Positions 1-11,964 of a stretch of DNA of 64,000 nt are shown here, piece after piece. The stretch is from Anastatus disparis (Eukaryota; Arthropoda; Insecta; Hymenoptera; Eupelmidae). Position 1 is the stretch's first letter. Every line of letters begins with the position of its first letter. The stretch spans positions 2,728,001 through 2,792,000 of the forward strand of contig JAFFSR010000240.1 in the NCBI GenBank assembly GCA_017163975.1. Reading direction: 5' to 3'. The notes under the pieces are model-generated. The model made no database searches. It had not been told where the DNA came from and saw only the letters and a program-made list of their open reading frames with translations. The position numbers and the translations under genes were made by a program.

Positions 1-540
1 TTTTTGTTCAATGGTAAAGTATTTTTTATATGCATTTTCAGTTATTAAATAATGAAAAGCGAAAAATAAAATGTTAAAGCTTGAGTTTTTATTAAATTCG
101 AATCGCTTAGTTAATCAAAACTATTTTCAAAATGTAAAATGTAAATTTTAACATTTAAAGTATTTTTGAAATCTACAAGATATGTGACACTAAAAGCTTT
201 TACACTAGATAAATCGAGATAAATTTTAAAAACATTACTCAGTTACTTGTAAATAGTGCAGCAACCTTTTTTGAACCTTTAAAATTTAATCTCAAACTAT
301 TTTTGTTTACTTAAACTATAAAAGTAAAAATTATTGTATCACATTTATAATATACGTTTATAATATAAATGTATTATAACTAAAACAAAATTTTTAATTT
401 TGTTGGTTGAAAAATTGCAAAAATAAGAAATATCAAATGCTACATCAAATGGAGAAAAAATTCTATCGCACTTAAAAAAAACTGATCTTCAAACTAGTAC
501 ATGTTAGAAGTTTGTAGAGAAAAGGTTGAGAGTCACTGTT
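1..540. other. AT-rich non-coding stretch
   Basis: Strongly AT-rich sequence with A/T homopolymer runs. I see no open frame, splice-bounded exon or repeat of note. Confidence 0.6.
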
Positions 541-720
541 AAAACAGCCAGCAACAGCCAGCAGCAATAGAAGCAGCAGTAACACAACAGAAGCCTACGG
601 TATCGTGACGCTCTGGTGGGTGTGTGAAACGCCTTGTAAAGCGCCCGAGGCACCGGTACTGTTACCTCTCGGGGATATATATACTGCCTGGGCTTTTGCT
701 TAGTGCTGTATGCCAGCTTG
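541..720. other. CAG/AGC-rich GC-balanced island
   Basis: The island opens with imperfect tandem AACAGCC/AGCAGC units (about 545-580) and continues with balanced composition to about 720. One plus frame is open from about 529 to 700, without an ATG, and reads Gln/Ser/Asn-rich at first. No convincing acceptor or donor frames it. A 106-codon frame from a GTG at 624 overlaps it in another register and looks like chance. The sequence could be an exon edge, a 5' UTR or a regulatory island. I do not call a gene. Confidence 0.3.
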
Positions 721-991
721 GAAAAAAAATAGAAAGAAATAGAAGAAAAGTAGACAAATTCGCTACGCGTTGCTGTGTTACAATCGATGCACAGTTTCTC
801 ATAGTTTTTTTCCTTGCTTTTTTCCTTTTTTACTTTGCTCTTTGTACTATTCTTTTGGGGTTTAAAGAGAGTGTTTTTTTTTGTTTTTTATTCAATGAGT
901 TGAACGAAAAGAAAAAAAATTTGTTGGATTCTATTTTTGCTTAGTTTAGAATATTTAGTACGAAATCCATTGAGATAGAGTTGATTAACAC

Positions 992-1019
992 TTTAACGAG
1001 TTTGGTTAAACTCGTTAAA
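992..1019. repeat. perfect 12-bp hairpin with GGTT loop
   Basis: The arms TTTAACGAGTTT (992-1003) and AAACTCGTTAAA (1008-1019) are perfectly complementary around a 4-nt loop. It stands alone in AT-rich DNA with no gene beside it. It may be a short foldback, a bound dimeric site, or chance. Confidence 0.8.
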
Positions 1020-2057
1020 ATTAAACTTTTATTTAATCTTTAAATATTAAAAAATACGATTTGATGTATATAGTTCCATAAAGTTTTGAGTTTCCTGAAT
1101 TTTAATTAAATATCGCGATCAACGATTTAAGAATAGTTTTACCGATGATCTTCAATAATTTATTTTTCGTGTGAATTAAAGAATTTGTATGATAAAAAAT
1201 TCATCAATTTTTTTTTCGTTAGAGTGTATCTATTTTCACTTTTTTTAAACGTTTTATTCGACTTCTATATGGTATATGCTTACAGAAAAATTTTTCTATA
1301 TGTTTCCATATGGCATGTCAGCTTCTGAGAGAAATTAATCATTCAATAAATATCGATTAAAAAAGTTATTTCTTTGTAAATTTATAAAAATAGAATAATG
1401 CGGTTCAAGATTTTTAATAAGTTAACTAAAGATGTACGTGAATGTACGTGTCGTACGATTAAAACTTTATTATTCGCTTAAATTATTGAATAATTAAATA
1501 ATGCTATTAATACCATGAAATTCATTTATAAATGATTTCCAATTCATAAATGTAACATTTTATTTTAATATTATACGGCTATAATTAAATTTTAACAAGA
1601 CTTAATAAGTTCATCTTTTGTTGGATTATTTATTAAATTATATCGAAAGATTGTATAAATATTTGATACTTATAATATTATATAATTTTGTTAGAAAATG
1701 ATATTATTAAACTTATTGAGCGTAAATATATACATAATAATTTTCTGGGTAGTTTTGATATTCTGAGCACTCAATCAAATGAATTAATGAACAGATTAAA
1801 ATGAGTCTCATGGAAAATGAGAGCACGCAGCGGGAGAGAAATAAGAATATACCGCTGTGGTTTTATTTTCGAAAAACACGGAATAATTAAGTACAGCTAC
1901 AACTTGAGAATTTCAACATAAAAACATCCGGTCATTATTTATACGAATATCTTTTCTTTTCAAATAAAAATTATTTTTTATTTTTCACTTTTTTTTCAAC
2001 TCTTCAATTTGAAAAGTTCATCGTTATGGTACTATCAAAATAGAAGAAAAAAAAAAC
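1020..2057. other. AT-rich non-coding stretch
   Basis: AT-rich sequence. A 29-codon ATG frame at 1801 reads plausibly but is short enough to be chance. Nothing else is recognisable. Confidence 0.5.
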
Positions 2058-2669
2058 TTATTTAAACAATGCAATATATTTTTTTACGGAATACGAAGCC
2101 AATAGTAAACTACTGACTTTATGATAAATTCTGTAAATAACATGAATCTTATTATCATACAACGATACATTTATCCTTATTTCCATATACCGAAAAATCC
2201 TCCGATCAAGAAAATGTTCACAATACTTCTCTAAACATATATCAAACATTTTCAACCCTGTACTAGCTATCAGAGCTTGCACGTTCGTGTACGAGTTTAT
2301 TTCATACATAATATATACATATATACATAGAAATATATGTATATGCGCAAGATAAACAAAAAGCAAAGAGTAATCTTTACGTATGTGGGATTCTGGACAA
2401 GAAAGTGAGATAGAGAGCCTTCCTATTACAAACGGGCTTTTAACGCTTTCTATGCTAGTGGTCGAAAAGCCCGGGATATTGCCCTTTTGCTGACATCGTC
2501 GATATTCTCTCGTGCATATATGTGTATGTGTTGATGTGGGTCTTCGCAAACGTGTGAGTGTGTATTCGATGGCAAGTATTCGAGGTTGCCGCACTTCCGA
2601 TCGAATCGATTCCCGATACGCCATTGCGCTCCCTCCTCTCGCTCTCTCTGGTCTGTCCCTTTTTTTCAC
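2058..2669 (-). CDS. unusually long open frame, product unrecognised
   Basis: This is the longest open frame in the window: 203 codons from a GTG, or about 188 from the first ATG (codons MAYRES...). Its first part lies in a GC-balanced island (about 2400-2670) and is rich in Arg, Thr and His. The second half is AT-rich and rich in Ile and Tyr, with a hydrophobic stretch near the middle around FVYLAHIHIFLCIYVYI. From the base composition I would expect far fewer than one frame of this length in 64 kb, so it stands out. However, I recognise no domain or signal peptide, and codon use looks like untranslated DNA. It could be a lineage-specific single-exon gene, part of a long non-coding RNA, or a frame kept open by the island's composition. 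Confidence 0.22.
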   Translation of the reverse strand: MKKRDRPERARGGSAMAYRESIRSEVRQPRILAIEYTLTRLRRPTSTHTHICTREYRRCQQKGNIPGFSTTSIESVKSPFVIGRLSISLSCPESHIRKDYSLLFVYLAHIHIFLCIYVYIMYEINSYTNVQALIASTGLKMFDICLEKYCEHFLDRRIFRYMEIRINVSLYDNKIHVIYRIYHKVSSLLLASYSVKKYIALFK

Positions 2670-2699
2670 TAAGAAAGTGTATATATAGATGACAATGCG

Positions 2700-3880
2700 A
2701 GTTTTGGAAATTGGTGCAATTTCGTGATGGTCGAGATAAAAGAAAATTTTACCGAAGTTTACAGGTGGCTAGTGACGATAAATAAAAACAATTTTTATTG
2801 GAATAACTTTTTGTATTTTGTATTAATTACAAAATTATAGGATTCATTGATGCTTTAAACACTACAAATTATAATGGAGTTTAGTATGTTATTATGAAAC
2901 GGTAATATCCATTAAAAATCAATAAAAACTGAGTAGACTCCATTTTCAAAACAATTTTATATTTATCGTTTTACTTCAAAATTCATATTGTAAATGTAAA
3001 CATGTATTTAAAAAAAGTAATAATCCATAGCGCATGCTGTAAGCATCATCGCCTAGTAAATTGAATTTGACGCGTGTAACGTAACGCAGTGTGATAAAAA
3101 TGGAAAACTTCAAATTTGTCGTTTCTCGAATCGAATGTGTATAACGTCAAGGTAAAAAGGCGAAAAAAAGAGAAAAAAAAGATAAATAAAAATGAAAGCG
3201 AGAACGGCGCATATAGTCGTTCGATAACAAGCAAATGCCGTTAGCGAAATAGTCTTGCGTTCTGCTCTATAGCTCGTACAAATCTCGTATTTTCAGAATA
3301 CGTGATGCCTCATATCTATTTCTATAACATTCTTTTTCCTATTGATTTTTCATATTCTATTTGTTATATTTTATTTTTCTGAATAAAGTTCATTCAAACA
3401 TTACTTTTATGTTCATTTCTAAAGATGCATTCAAATTTTAAATTCGATAAATGAATAACTTGTTTTGTTTTGAGTAATTTATCATCGGAGTTTTATAAGT
3501 CATTATGTTGTAGATTAAACTGTATTCCTTAATCCTCTTTTAACTATTTTAGTAGCCGCATTAAAAGTCACATCTGCTTTATTCTAAATAAAAGGTAAAA
3601 ATAATACCGGGATCATAAATTGTTTAGTAGCAAATAATTTTACTTTTAACACAAAAGTCGTCTGATTAAAAAAAAGGAGCATAAAAAGTGAATGATCAAC
3701 CCAAAGTAGCATCGCATCAAAAATTTTATGTGCTTTTAAATTCATGCCCATAAACTTTTCAGCATTATAACAAGCCAAGAAACATTAATGGTATACATGT
3801 GAAATATAAACTGTCAAGTTATCCAAATGCAAAATTACTTATTAGCATTTAAAATCGTTGATGCTTGCTTGCGTATTTCG
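2700..3880. other. AT-rich non-coding stretch
   Basis: AT-rich DNA containing two minus-strand frames of 62-64 codons (3046-3234 and 3584-3778). These are within the length range expected by chance, and neither shows a recognisable domain. Confidence 0.5.
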
Positions 3881-3886
3881 TCTTAG

Positions 3887-3976
3887 GCAAAAGGGATTAA
3901 TATGTATTACAATAACCTCTTTAGGAAAGGCATTAGCAATGCGATGGTGCACGTTTGGACTGCAGAGAATTCAACG
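3887..3976 (+). CDS. candidate internal exon 1 of a coiled-coil/spectrin-like gene
   Basis: This 90-nt segment lies between an acceptor (TTTCGTCTTAG, ending 3886) and a donor (CG|GTAGTA at 3977). Read with one leading base it is open for 29 codons and contains GKALAMRWCTFGLQRIQ, which resembles helix C of a spectrin repeat (an RW followed by heptad-spaced L/Q/R). It ends with two bases of a codon, the phase needed to join the candidate exon at 10478 and complete an Arg codon (CG+T). Another frame here is also open, so the assignment is uncertain. The donor is weak. If real, the gene runs on the plus strand with introns of about 5-6 kb. Confidence 0.25.
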
Positions 3977-3986
3977 GTAGTAGACA

Positions 3987-6310
3987 AGGCAGGGGAATAT
4001 GGAAGTAAAGTAGCTGTCTGTTGATGCAACTCCGTGTCAGATTTTGAACTATTATCTTCGGATATTGTATATCTCAATTTTGACAAATGTTAATTAAAGT
4101 GAAATCGCGGGAATAGATTTTAGAATGTTCATTAAATATTTCCAAGGGATTGTTACTTGGCAGCGAAGTGTTCTATTTCTAAACCAAAGATTATAGAAAT
4201 TTAAGCAAACATTTACCAATTTATGATCGAATTTCAGATGAATCGTAGCTAGAAATTATTTAAAAATGATAAATAACTGACGTTCTCTCTCCAGTTCTTG
4301 AATTCAGAAGTAAATTCTCTGACTATTGGAATATATTATACAGTGAAACTATAGTTTATTCAAATAGTTACAGTGTTAGTTATATTAACTTTTGTATAAC
4401 TTCTGAATGAAGATTAAATCAAGTTGAATGAAACTTCACACCAATGAATTGAAACCGCCAACTTCACTTTACACTCTTGAGCCTTGAAAGGTATAGAGGT
4501 TCGTTCAATTCATACTGATAATTACCTTGAAGTACTTTAGAGTATTCGTAGCTCTATAAAGAAGACAGTACCGTGTTTGCTTCAACAAAATCATATTTTA
4601 TAGTATTTCATTTTTCATCCACTGAAAAATTTTTAATGGAAAAAAGAAATCAATTCCGACATTCTCCTATACTGATATCTCTGTCGCTTCTTTTATCTTC
4701 TATCCAACCTGACACTCAAACAACGTTTCTTTTTTTTCTATTTTATACATCTATCTCGTTCCAAACTCCAGATGTAGTTCCCCGTTTTCGTTTTTTATCA
4801 CTTTTTTTTCCTACCCTCGTATCAATCTAACGTTACAGCGCTAGATTTTTTTTTCTTGATAGCTAATCGGTAAATCCTCACTCTAGAGGGGAACGCATTC
4901 GTTTGAAATTTGTCGTGCTCGTCAATGTATGTAAAATCAAAAAGTAAATATGCTCCTACTCTGTATGTATTTATAAAAGGAATTCAAGCGTGTAACGTGC
5001 TTGTTACGAATAATTGTAATGCTTTATACTGGTCGATGGTTGAAATGTCAATTATTGATTTTGACTTTGCCTTATATGGATATTGAAAACAAATTTTAGA
5101 AAATCTCATGGCTTTGTTGGAGAATTTGAAACAAATGTACATTTGAATTTTGAAACTTTTGGTATAATTAAATGGAGTATTCAAAATATCATAATTTTGA
5201 GCATTACGTACTTCGTTACTATTCAGATATTCCAAGTTTCATATCCTTTGTGTGCATTGTAACGGTTTAAAATATTCGGTATTTTTTAAAATAGTTTTTG
5301 GAATTATTTATTCATATGTAAATGTATACTAATATGTAATAACAAACTATAAAGAAATTTTTAATATATTAACGTGCGTTTTCTTAAAAGCACTTTTGAA
5401 GTTAAGTTTAAATTCGAAAATTGTACTTTTGATAACAATCGAAATTAAAACTAACTTAAATATGTTATTTTCATTTTTTTCTTCTCGCTAAATTTAATTT
5501 TAATATTTTGAATTATTCAAAAGCCAGTATACTGTATAAAACTTGGTTGTAAAGTTTGTTAAATTATTTATTTACATTTTTTGTATTCTATTTATTTTCA
5601 TGAATATGAATTGAATGGAAAATGAACGGAAAAAATTACCTTTTTTTAAATATTTATATAATATTTGATTTTTAAAATCCATACAACAATTTGCATGTTT
5701 TTTTCGTGTACACGTTGATAAGGAATCATCTACATCTGTTGACAATGCAAAATCTGCTCAGCCGCGTCATAATACCAATGCGTATAACATTGTTAACGGT
5801 ATGCATAATCGTTAGATTTTCTATTATCCACACTTTCGCATTTAGCCAGTGTTTTGTTAACCGATCGAGTGATTGATTTTGAATTCTGTTATTATGTATG
5901 ATTATAAGTCATATTTTGAATCATTTAGAAATAATAATGAATGCAATTAATGAAAATTGTTTTACATAATTTGCGGTTTGAATACCCATTAAAATCGATT
6001 GAGTTGTTATAACATCGGAAAAATACACTGTGGTTTTGTTAAAATCCTTTTATATACTTTTATAATTGTATTAAATGTTTGTTTGTGAATTTATTTGCAT
6101 AAAACCACATTTAACCTTTCACAACGGAAATTATTTTATAATTCGTTATATTTTAAGGTAAATTTCTGTATAAAAATGAACATATAATTTCCTAAACAAT
6201 AACACTCGGCCAAAGTTGTAATTCATCAAAATAAACAATTACTTGGAAAAGTTCGTACAACACGCCTACTTTAATAAAGGAAGCAGAAAAAAAAGCAGAA
6301 ACTTTACCGA
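3987..6310. other. AT-rich non-coding stretch
   Basis: Mostly AT-rich. Chance-length frames occur at 4573-4830, 4984-5235 and 5691-5876, with no family I recognise. I see no repeat structure. Confidence 0.5.
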
Positions 6311-6790
6311 ATTTAATTTCCAACATAGTCAATAGAACCCTCTGCAAAACGTTCGTATGTATATATATTGCAAGCGCATATAACGAGGGCCGGCTGTGCA
6401 GAGCGGTCGTTTTCTAATGCACCGAATGCATTTCTACTATATAGTATGAAAGCAAAGCGCACATATATATGTATATCTATACACAAGCCCCCTGAGCGGA
6501 GCCAGAGTGAGAGAGAGTAGAGTCGCGTATAGCATGCATATGCAGCTTATCGAGCCAACGCTAGGTTTCTACGTGAGCTGCATACTCGACGAACCCCCAA
6601 CATAACGATCGATGCTAGTGTGTGCAAGAGTAAAAGATAAAGAGAGTAACATACATAGAGAAAGAAAAAAACAGAGAGAGAGAGACGTATATATAACTGT
6701 GTAGGTAACCTATGTTGTATGTTCGCTAATTCGGGAACGTCTATAGCTCTTTGCGCGTGACCGTATACTATGCGTGTTCATGTACTGTTT
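6311..6790. promoter_or_regulatory. CpG-containing regulatory-like island with (TA)n and (GA)n tracts
   Basis: GC-balanced DNA inside AT-rich flanks. It has CpG-rich stretches (GAGGGCCGGCTGTGCAGAGC near 6386), TATATATA runs, and a (GA)n tract near 6680. It also holds a short inverted repeat, AATGCA..TGCATT at 6416-6432. There is no long open frame. GAGA tracts are known targets of GAGA-factor-type proteins at insect promoters and Polycomb elements, so a promoter or enhancer role is inferred from composition only. Confidence 0.35.
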
Positions 6791-9700
6791 ACGTTGGTCA
6801 GTGAAGAAAATTTTTTTTATTTAGTTGTATTATTTTTTCTATTTCATTGTTGTTTTTTTTAATTCGATTTTAATGTTTTGTTGTAAACATTAACATCAAA
6901 CCGTGTATTGTTTAGTACTGGGTCTATTTTATGGCCTAAGATTTTTAGTAAAAGTTGAAAATAATTTTAGTCATCAATAACTGACCACACTATGGTGACC
7001 TGAATTCAGCCATAAATTAGAATTCTTACTGATAAAAGTGTTCCAGTTTCTATCAGGATCTTTTTTCACTTTTTTTTTAAAATGTTTTAATGAAAACGTT
7101 TCTAATTGATTCAGTGATGTTTAGCGACATCATTTTAATAATATTTTTATAATTTTTGAATAATTTATTGATATTATATTTATGTTTGTATGGGATTCAC
7201 ACTTTTATTTTTAGGTATTTCAACTTAAGATAATTTAAATATGCAACTAAATGATTTTTATGAAAATTTTTTTTATTTTCATATAGCTACATAAGTATTG
7301 CGTGAATCGCATTACAATCGAACATTTTGAACATACAAGCACTTCAGTTCAGATTGATAACCGAAATTTTTTAAATATTTTGTTTTATTTTATTCTGCAA
7401 GCGTCAAGTATGAAAGAATGAACGCAGCGTATGAATTTGATGGTTGAAAGATTGTTATAAAAACAAATATCAAATCGTATCACAATGTATATTTGATTTT
7501 ATTTTTATATAATTTGATTGCGCATTGATAATCATCTTTGCTACAGCAAAGCGTCTATTTATTCAATTGTAATTATCTAAAAACTAAGTAGCACAACAAA
7601 GAAAGTTTATTGTAAATTAGGAAAATGATTAAAAATTATACATTGAATTTTCTATTTTTTAATTTAAAGACTCATTCGAAACGTATTTAAAATTTTCAAT
7701 TTAGCAATAATATGTATCAAACACAAGAAATTTTAAAGTTTAATCTTTTTTATTTTATCAAATTAATTTACGACGTTGGCTGACATTCAGCTGTTCCAAA
7801 AATTGCATTGCAGTGCAATATCGCATTGAAGATCGAAACATTTTACTGCATTAAGCTTAAGTTAACCTTCTCATCGAATTGAGAATGATGAAAAACGTTA
7901 TATATTTTTTGCTTCACACCAATTAATTTTAAAGATTTGCTCGAGAAATACTTTGTAAAAAATAAACGGATAAAGAAAAAATTTTTTAATTAACCTTTCA
8001 TAAATTTTATTTATACTTATCTTCGCTTTTTTTTTATAAACGAGGTATAAATAACGAAAAGCATACGTATTAAAGTGCCACTACTAGCAATATATACCAT
8101 TAAAACCCTGAAAGGAGGAAAAATTTTTAGACGTGCAAGATAGATAAAAGAAAACATAAACTTCAAACCCAAAAAAATAAAACACTGCTACAACGTATTT
8201 TTCAAGTTTACATTTAAATTTCATTCAGAGCACTCGCGCAGCACTTGAGATTCATAAAAAAAAGTATGCAAAAAAAGAAAACAAGATGAAGAAAAAAAGA
8301 AGAAGTTGAACCATCTAAAAATCTTGTGCATTCAGGACGAAAAGGTATATATATATCGGGTTCTGGGTAGCCTTCAATGTAAATTTTCTTCTCTTAACTT
8401 GGCTGCTCGTTAAATTCTCGGCAAGTAAGATCGTTAAAAGGAGCTTATTTCCTTCTCCTCCCACGCGTATCCATACGTCGAATAAAAAAACACTCGAAAA
8501 TTCGCCAAAAAAAAGAATCTTTTGAGCTTAACATTAGTCTTGCGAAGAAGAGAGATAAGTTAGATAAGTTTTATGATAGCGCAACGATAAATTATACGCC
8601 GATCACGCGCAATGCATAATTTTAATTTTATTTATTTCTTATATCAAATTCTGTTCCTGTATTAAAAATGATTAATGATCATAGAAATCATTGATTTTAA
8701 ATGTTTTAGAATTTTCGCTCTAATCTACATTTAAGAGATATTTAAATTTAATAAATACAATGATTTTATTTAAATAACCAAGAATAATCAAGGATTGTTT
8801 TAATAATAATAGAATTAACTTAATAAATATTGAATTTAAAAGTATATAAATTTTCTGGCTTGTTTTAAAATTATTTAAAAAATTTATTTGCTATTGTTTC
8901 TTTCATTATGATTTTATGATTTATCAGATTATATCAATATAACAAGTTAATTTAGGAAACAGAGCTTATCATATGATCTGTTATCATGATGAACAATGCG
9001 ACTTGAATGATGAATAGAAATTATTAACTTATAATAATGATTCTAATATTATTTGTAGAGATATAGGAAGAGGTCGTATAGTATGGTCATACTTGACAAC
9101 TTTTTGTGTGTTTTTCAATACAGTAACTCTCAATATGACAGAATTGATTCTTGTAGGGAAACAACTTTCTTTGAAAAGTAGTTCCCCCATATGAAATCAT
9201 AAAATCAAATGAAAATGATCACACTAGAAAACAATTTTTGGGAATGAATGACTTTTTGCAAAATAACTTTTTTATTATCACTAATCATTTTTTAATTTAA
9301 ATAAAATTGGAAGAATATTATTCTTGAGTTTCCTAGACTATTCTTTGGAAAAAAAATTTATTTCGGATTATTTTATCCCTATAATGATTTAATAATAAAT
9401 TTCAATGACATATTTGGTGCTAAATAATTTTTTAAATAAGTGAAATCTACCAAATATGTGTGAGATAAATACTTAATTATCCATAAAATTAAAAACATTT
9501 TAGAATTATATTGAAATCTCTAATGTTTTTATTCAATATTCTGTAACCCAAAAATAATTTTCTCGTTGAAAACATTGGTATTGTTTAAAGAACGAAACAA
9601 TAGAAATAAACTCAGTTTGGCCAATCAGTTTCAGAACTATTATGTTTACTGTATAACAACGTTCGGTATTATACGCAATCAGTTCATTCTCTCGCTATCA

Positions 9701-9930
9701 GTATAATAGTATTTTCCAACTTTTATGACAATGCTGATAAAACTCTAGATTTCAGAGTATTTAACTTTTAACTATTTATATTCATTATTTTTATTAATTA
9801 AATAAATACGTTAATTATAAGTTTTTAATAAACCTAATTGGCCTTGCCTTAAACTTAATTACTCGCTTAAATTCTATTATCAATTCAACTTTATGACTAT
9901 TCTCTTTAAATTATACAAGTGACTGACGTG
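6791..9930. other. long AT-rich non-coding stretch
   Basis: About 3 kb of AT-rich sequence. A small GC-balanced patch near 8340-8620 has no open frame. A plus frame at 9015-9200 is open for about 59 codons without an ATG, and an acceptor-like TTTTTCAATACAG lies inside it. That is within chance, so I do not call it. Confidence 0.5.
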
Positions 9931-10139
9931 AGGTCGTCAGTATCTCATTCGGTAGAGCGATGGATTCGTAATTTCGAGGTCTCGAGTTCGAATCCCGCTC
10001 TCGGCCGATTCATACAAGCACCACTGTACGTTACATGTGCTGAAGTTCACAAATACACTGACGATCTCCGTCGCTAATTAGAATCAAAATGATAGCATAA
10101 ATATAGCGGCGTTAAATAAAATAATAATAAAATAAAAAA
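9931..10139 (+). mobile_element. tRNA-derived SINE, copy 1
   Basis: The 5' part is tRNA-like: a D-arm-type A-box region (CTCATTCGGTAGAGCG) and a B box (GTTCGAATC) in a TCGAGTTCGAATCCCGCTC T-arm. It is followed by a shared non-tRNA body (CACTGTACGTTACATGTGC, CGATCTCCGTCGCTAATTAG, GATAGCATAAATATAGCG) and a simple A/T-rich tail of AATAA units. The same order recurs at 16337 and, inverted, at 47311. This is the known build of a polymerase III SINE, mobilised by a partner LINE. I see no clear target duplication around this copy. Confidence 0.88.
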
Positions 10140-10477
10140 TTTGTTTTTATTCTTGTATGTTTCTTTCTTTTTAAATTCATTTATTCATCACAAAAAGTAT
10201 AAAATAATTATACTTTATAAAACAATTCGATAAAATATTGACTTAAATTTTTTCTGTTTATTATCAAATTCTGTTAATCTTCATTTTCTGTGAATTGGAA
10301 TTTCTTCAAAATTAACAATTATCTTATGAAGCTATTAAATCTAAGATTTTCAAAAATCACATGAATTATTTATTAAATAAGAAAATTTTTTGATTTACCC
10401 ACAACATCTTGATAAATAAATATTCATATCCATTGAGAAAAATATCATGCATCGGAATACATTGTTTATTTTCGCAG
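10140..10477. other. AT-rich non-coding stretch
   Basis: AT-rich sequence following the SINE tail. Nothing is recognised. Confidence 0.5.
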
Positions 10478-10561
10478 TGTTCGTTTCCTTGAATCTCTCG
10501 AGCGAGAAATAGAAGCAGAAAAAGAATCAGTTGCAGTGCTGCACGAGAAATATAATACTAG
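10478..10561 (+). CDS. candidate internal exon 2, coiled-coil
   Basis: This 84-nt segment lies between a good acceptor (TTGTTTATTTTCGCAG, ending 10477) and a donor (CTAG|GTAGAG at 10562). One leading base, 27 open codons and two trailing bases give VRFLESLEREIEAEKESVAV followed by LHEKYNT, a Glu/Lys/Leu-rich heptad-like helix. It keeps the phase of the candidate exons at 3887 and 15367, so the joined peptide has Arg at both junctions. The helical character fits a spectrin-repeat linker or a plain coiled coil. A competing frame starts with an ATG at 10447 and stops after 21 codons. I do not recognise a specific gene. Confidence 0.33.
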
Positions 10562-10970
10562 GTAGAGTTATATTAATATAACTGAAAAAAAAGAATCCTT
10601 AATTTACTCTTGAAGTGTTATATTTTTCTCTTCTTTTTTTCCCATTTCTTTGTTTTTTATTTTTTCTTTATTTGGACCAGGGATATGACTTGTGTTCTTT
10701 AATATTTTCAAAGTAAAAATATTAATAATTTGACTTTTTTAAAAGTTAGGAGCATAAAAAATCTCTATTGTGTTATGTTTAAACAGTTTTTTACGATAAA
10801 ATCTAGTAAATGTAATTAATTCAATGTTTTTAATTTTTTGTTTTTTTTCACAATTATTCAGAAGATTTCATCCGACGAATGAAAAAGGTAATAAATTCCT
10901 TTTTTTCTTATAAATTATCCAAGATAAAAGGAAATTGAGTAAAAGCAAATTATGCGTTCATATAGCATAT
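10562..10970. other. AT-rich non-coding stretch
   Basis: T-rich and A-rich runs only. There is no frame or repeat of note. Confidence 0.5.
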
Positions 10971-11440
10971 GTATGTATACAAGTAAACACGATGACTCGA
11001 TGTTGCAGCAAATAAAATGTAAGTAAAGGACAGGTCAGGAAGGAAGGAAGCTTCAAGAGAGCGAAACCTGAGCGAGATAGACGACTATAGAAATCTAAGA
11101 GAGAAGAGAAGGTAGGTAAAAGCGTATACGTATATAGTATAGTGTCTATGTGTATATACCTAACCCCTCATGTCATGTGAAAAGAGAAAAGCGGAACACA
11201 AGAGAGTTCTGCTATATAACAAAATGGTCTCTCTAAAACCCGAGGAGGAAAATCGATATTCAAGATATATGGACGTTAACAGTATAGACGAGTTTTACCG
11301 AATGAAACGAAAATTTTTCTCTCTATTTTTTTTTCTTTTATACCGGATAAAATACATATTCAAGGAATTTCTTATTCCTATATCGCTGTGCCTCAAACGT
11401 CTTTAGAATCATGCCTTGGCGCGAATTGGGTCGGCTCTTG
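10971..11440. promoter_or_regulatory. purine-rich regulatory-like island
   Basis: GC-balanced and strongly purine-biased, with GGAAGGAAGGAAG at about 11038, GAGA runs near 11100 and TATA-like alternations near 11130-11155. The enclosed 78-codon frame (11170-11406) starts at an ATG, is Lys/Arg-rich and then turns Phe/Leu-rich. It has no recognisable domain and is within chance length. Confidence 0.3.
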
Positions 11441-11550
11441 GAGTTTTTTTTATTCATTCCAACTGATAAAAAGTTTATTGATATACTCGCTTTTAGCTGG
11501 CGTTGAAAATATTTTTCATTGAAGTTGAAAGGTAGATGCCAGTATGTAAC

Positions 11551-11556
11551 TTTATT
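11551..11556 (-). terminator. AATAAA polyadenylation signal for the 11.7-12.4 kb gene model
   Basis: On the minus strand, AATAAA (in TAGAAATAAAGTTAC) lies about 157 nt after the TAA stop at 11713-11715. That is a normal distance for an insect 3' UTR. The hexamer is common in AT-rich DNA, so its weight comes only from its position. Confidence 0.4.
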
Positions 11557-11712
11557 TCTATAAACGACACGTGTAGCTTTTAAATTAATACTTCAATAGA
11601 GCATAAACAATTTTAAAATTAGTTTTAAAAATGTTTTTCCTATTACGTACACTTTTGAACTTTCACAGCAAGAACAATCGCAATTATAAATTCATCTTGA
11701 ATGACAAAAGGG

Positions 11713-11885
11713 TTAGAAATTAATCTTGGTCGTAGCAGTTTCCTGTCCTTCAAAATCGACTTCAATCAGATATTCTTGATTGTCATCCTGACAAGGGCAG
11801 TGATAAGTTGTAAAAGGGGAAACTAAAGGAACATTACAGAAACCAACGTCACCATCTTCTTCGCTTTTGTGGATAAAAATACACG
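11713..11885 (-). CDS. candidate terminal exon, cysteine-containing acidic C-terminus
   Basis: Minus-strand acceptor TATTTATACAG ends at 11886. The exon begins with two bases of a codon and is open for 57 residues to TAA at 11713. It reads CIFIHKSEEDGDVGFCNVPL and continues with a HCPC motif and an acidic tail (EYLIEVDFEGQ, ending KINF). Only this one frame stays open, while the other two minus frames stop early. The residue mix (Asp/Glu, Gly, four Cys) looks translated. It joins in phase to the exon at 11965 across a 79-bp intron and is followed by a polyadenylation signal. I cannot assign a family; a small secreted Cys-rich protein or the tail of a receptor are both possible. Confidence 0.42.
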
Positions 11886-11964
11886 CTGTATAAATATATA
11901 AAAGAGTTGGTAAGAAATAAATTTTCCACGATTAAAGAAGTTATGATGTAATAATAGCTTTTAC
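11886..11964 (-). other. candidate 79-bp GT-AG intron
   Basis: On the minus strand it begins TTCT|GTAAAAGC and ends with pyrimidine-containing TTTATATATTTATACAG. The length is typical of short insect introns. The flanking exons share one reading phase. Confidence 0.4.

Noticed and set aside
9015..9200. 59-codon open plus frame with an internal acceptor-like site
   Set aside because: No start codon, no donor, length expected by chance.
9931..10010. Functional tRNA gene
   Set aside because: Acceptor and anticodon stems do not pair, and the unit continues into a shared body and A-rich tail found in three copies, so it is a SINE.
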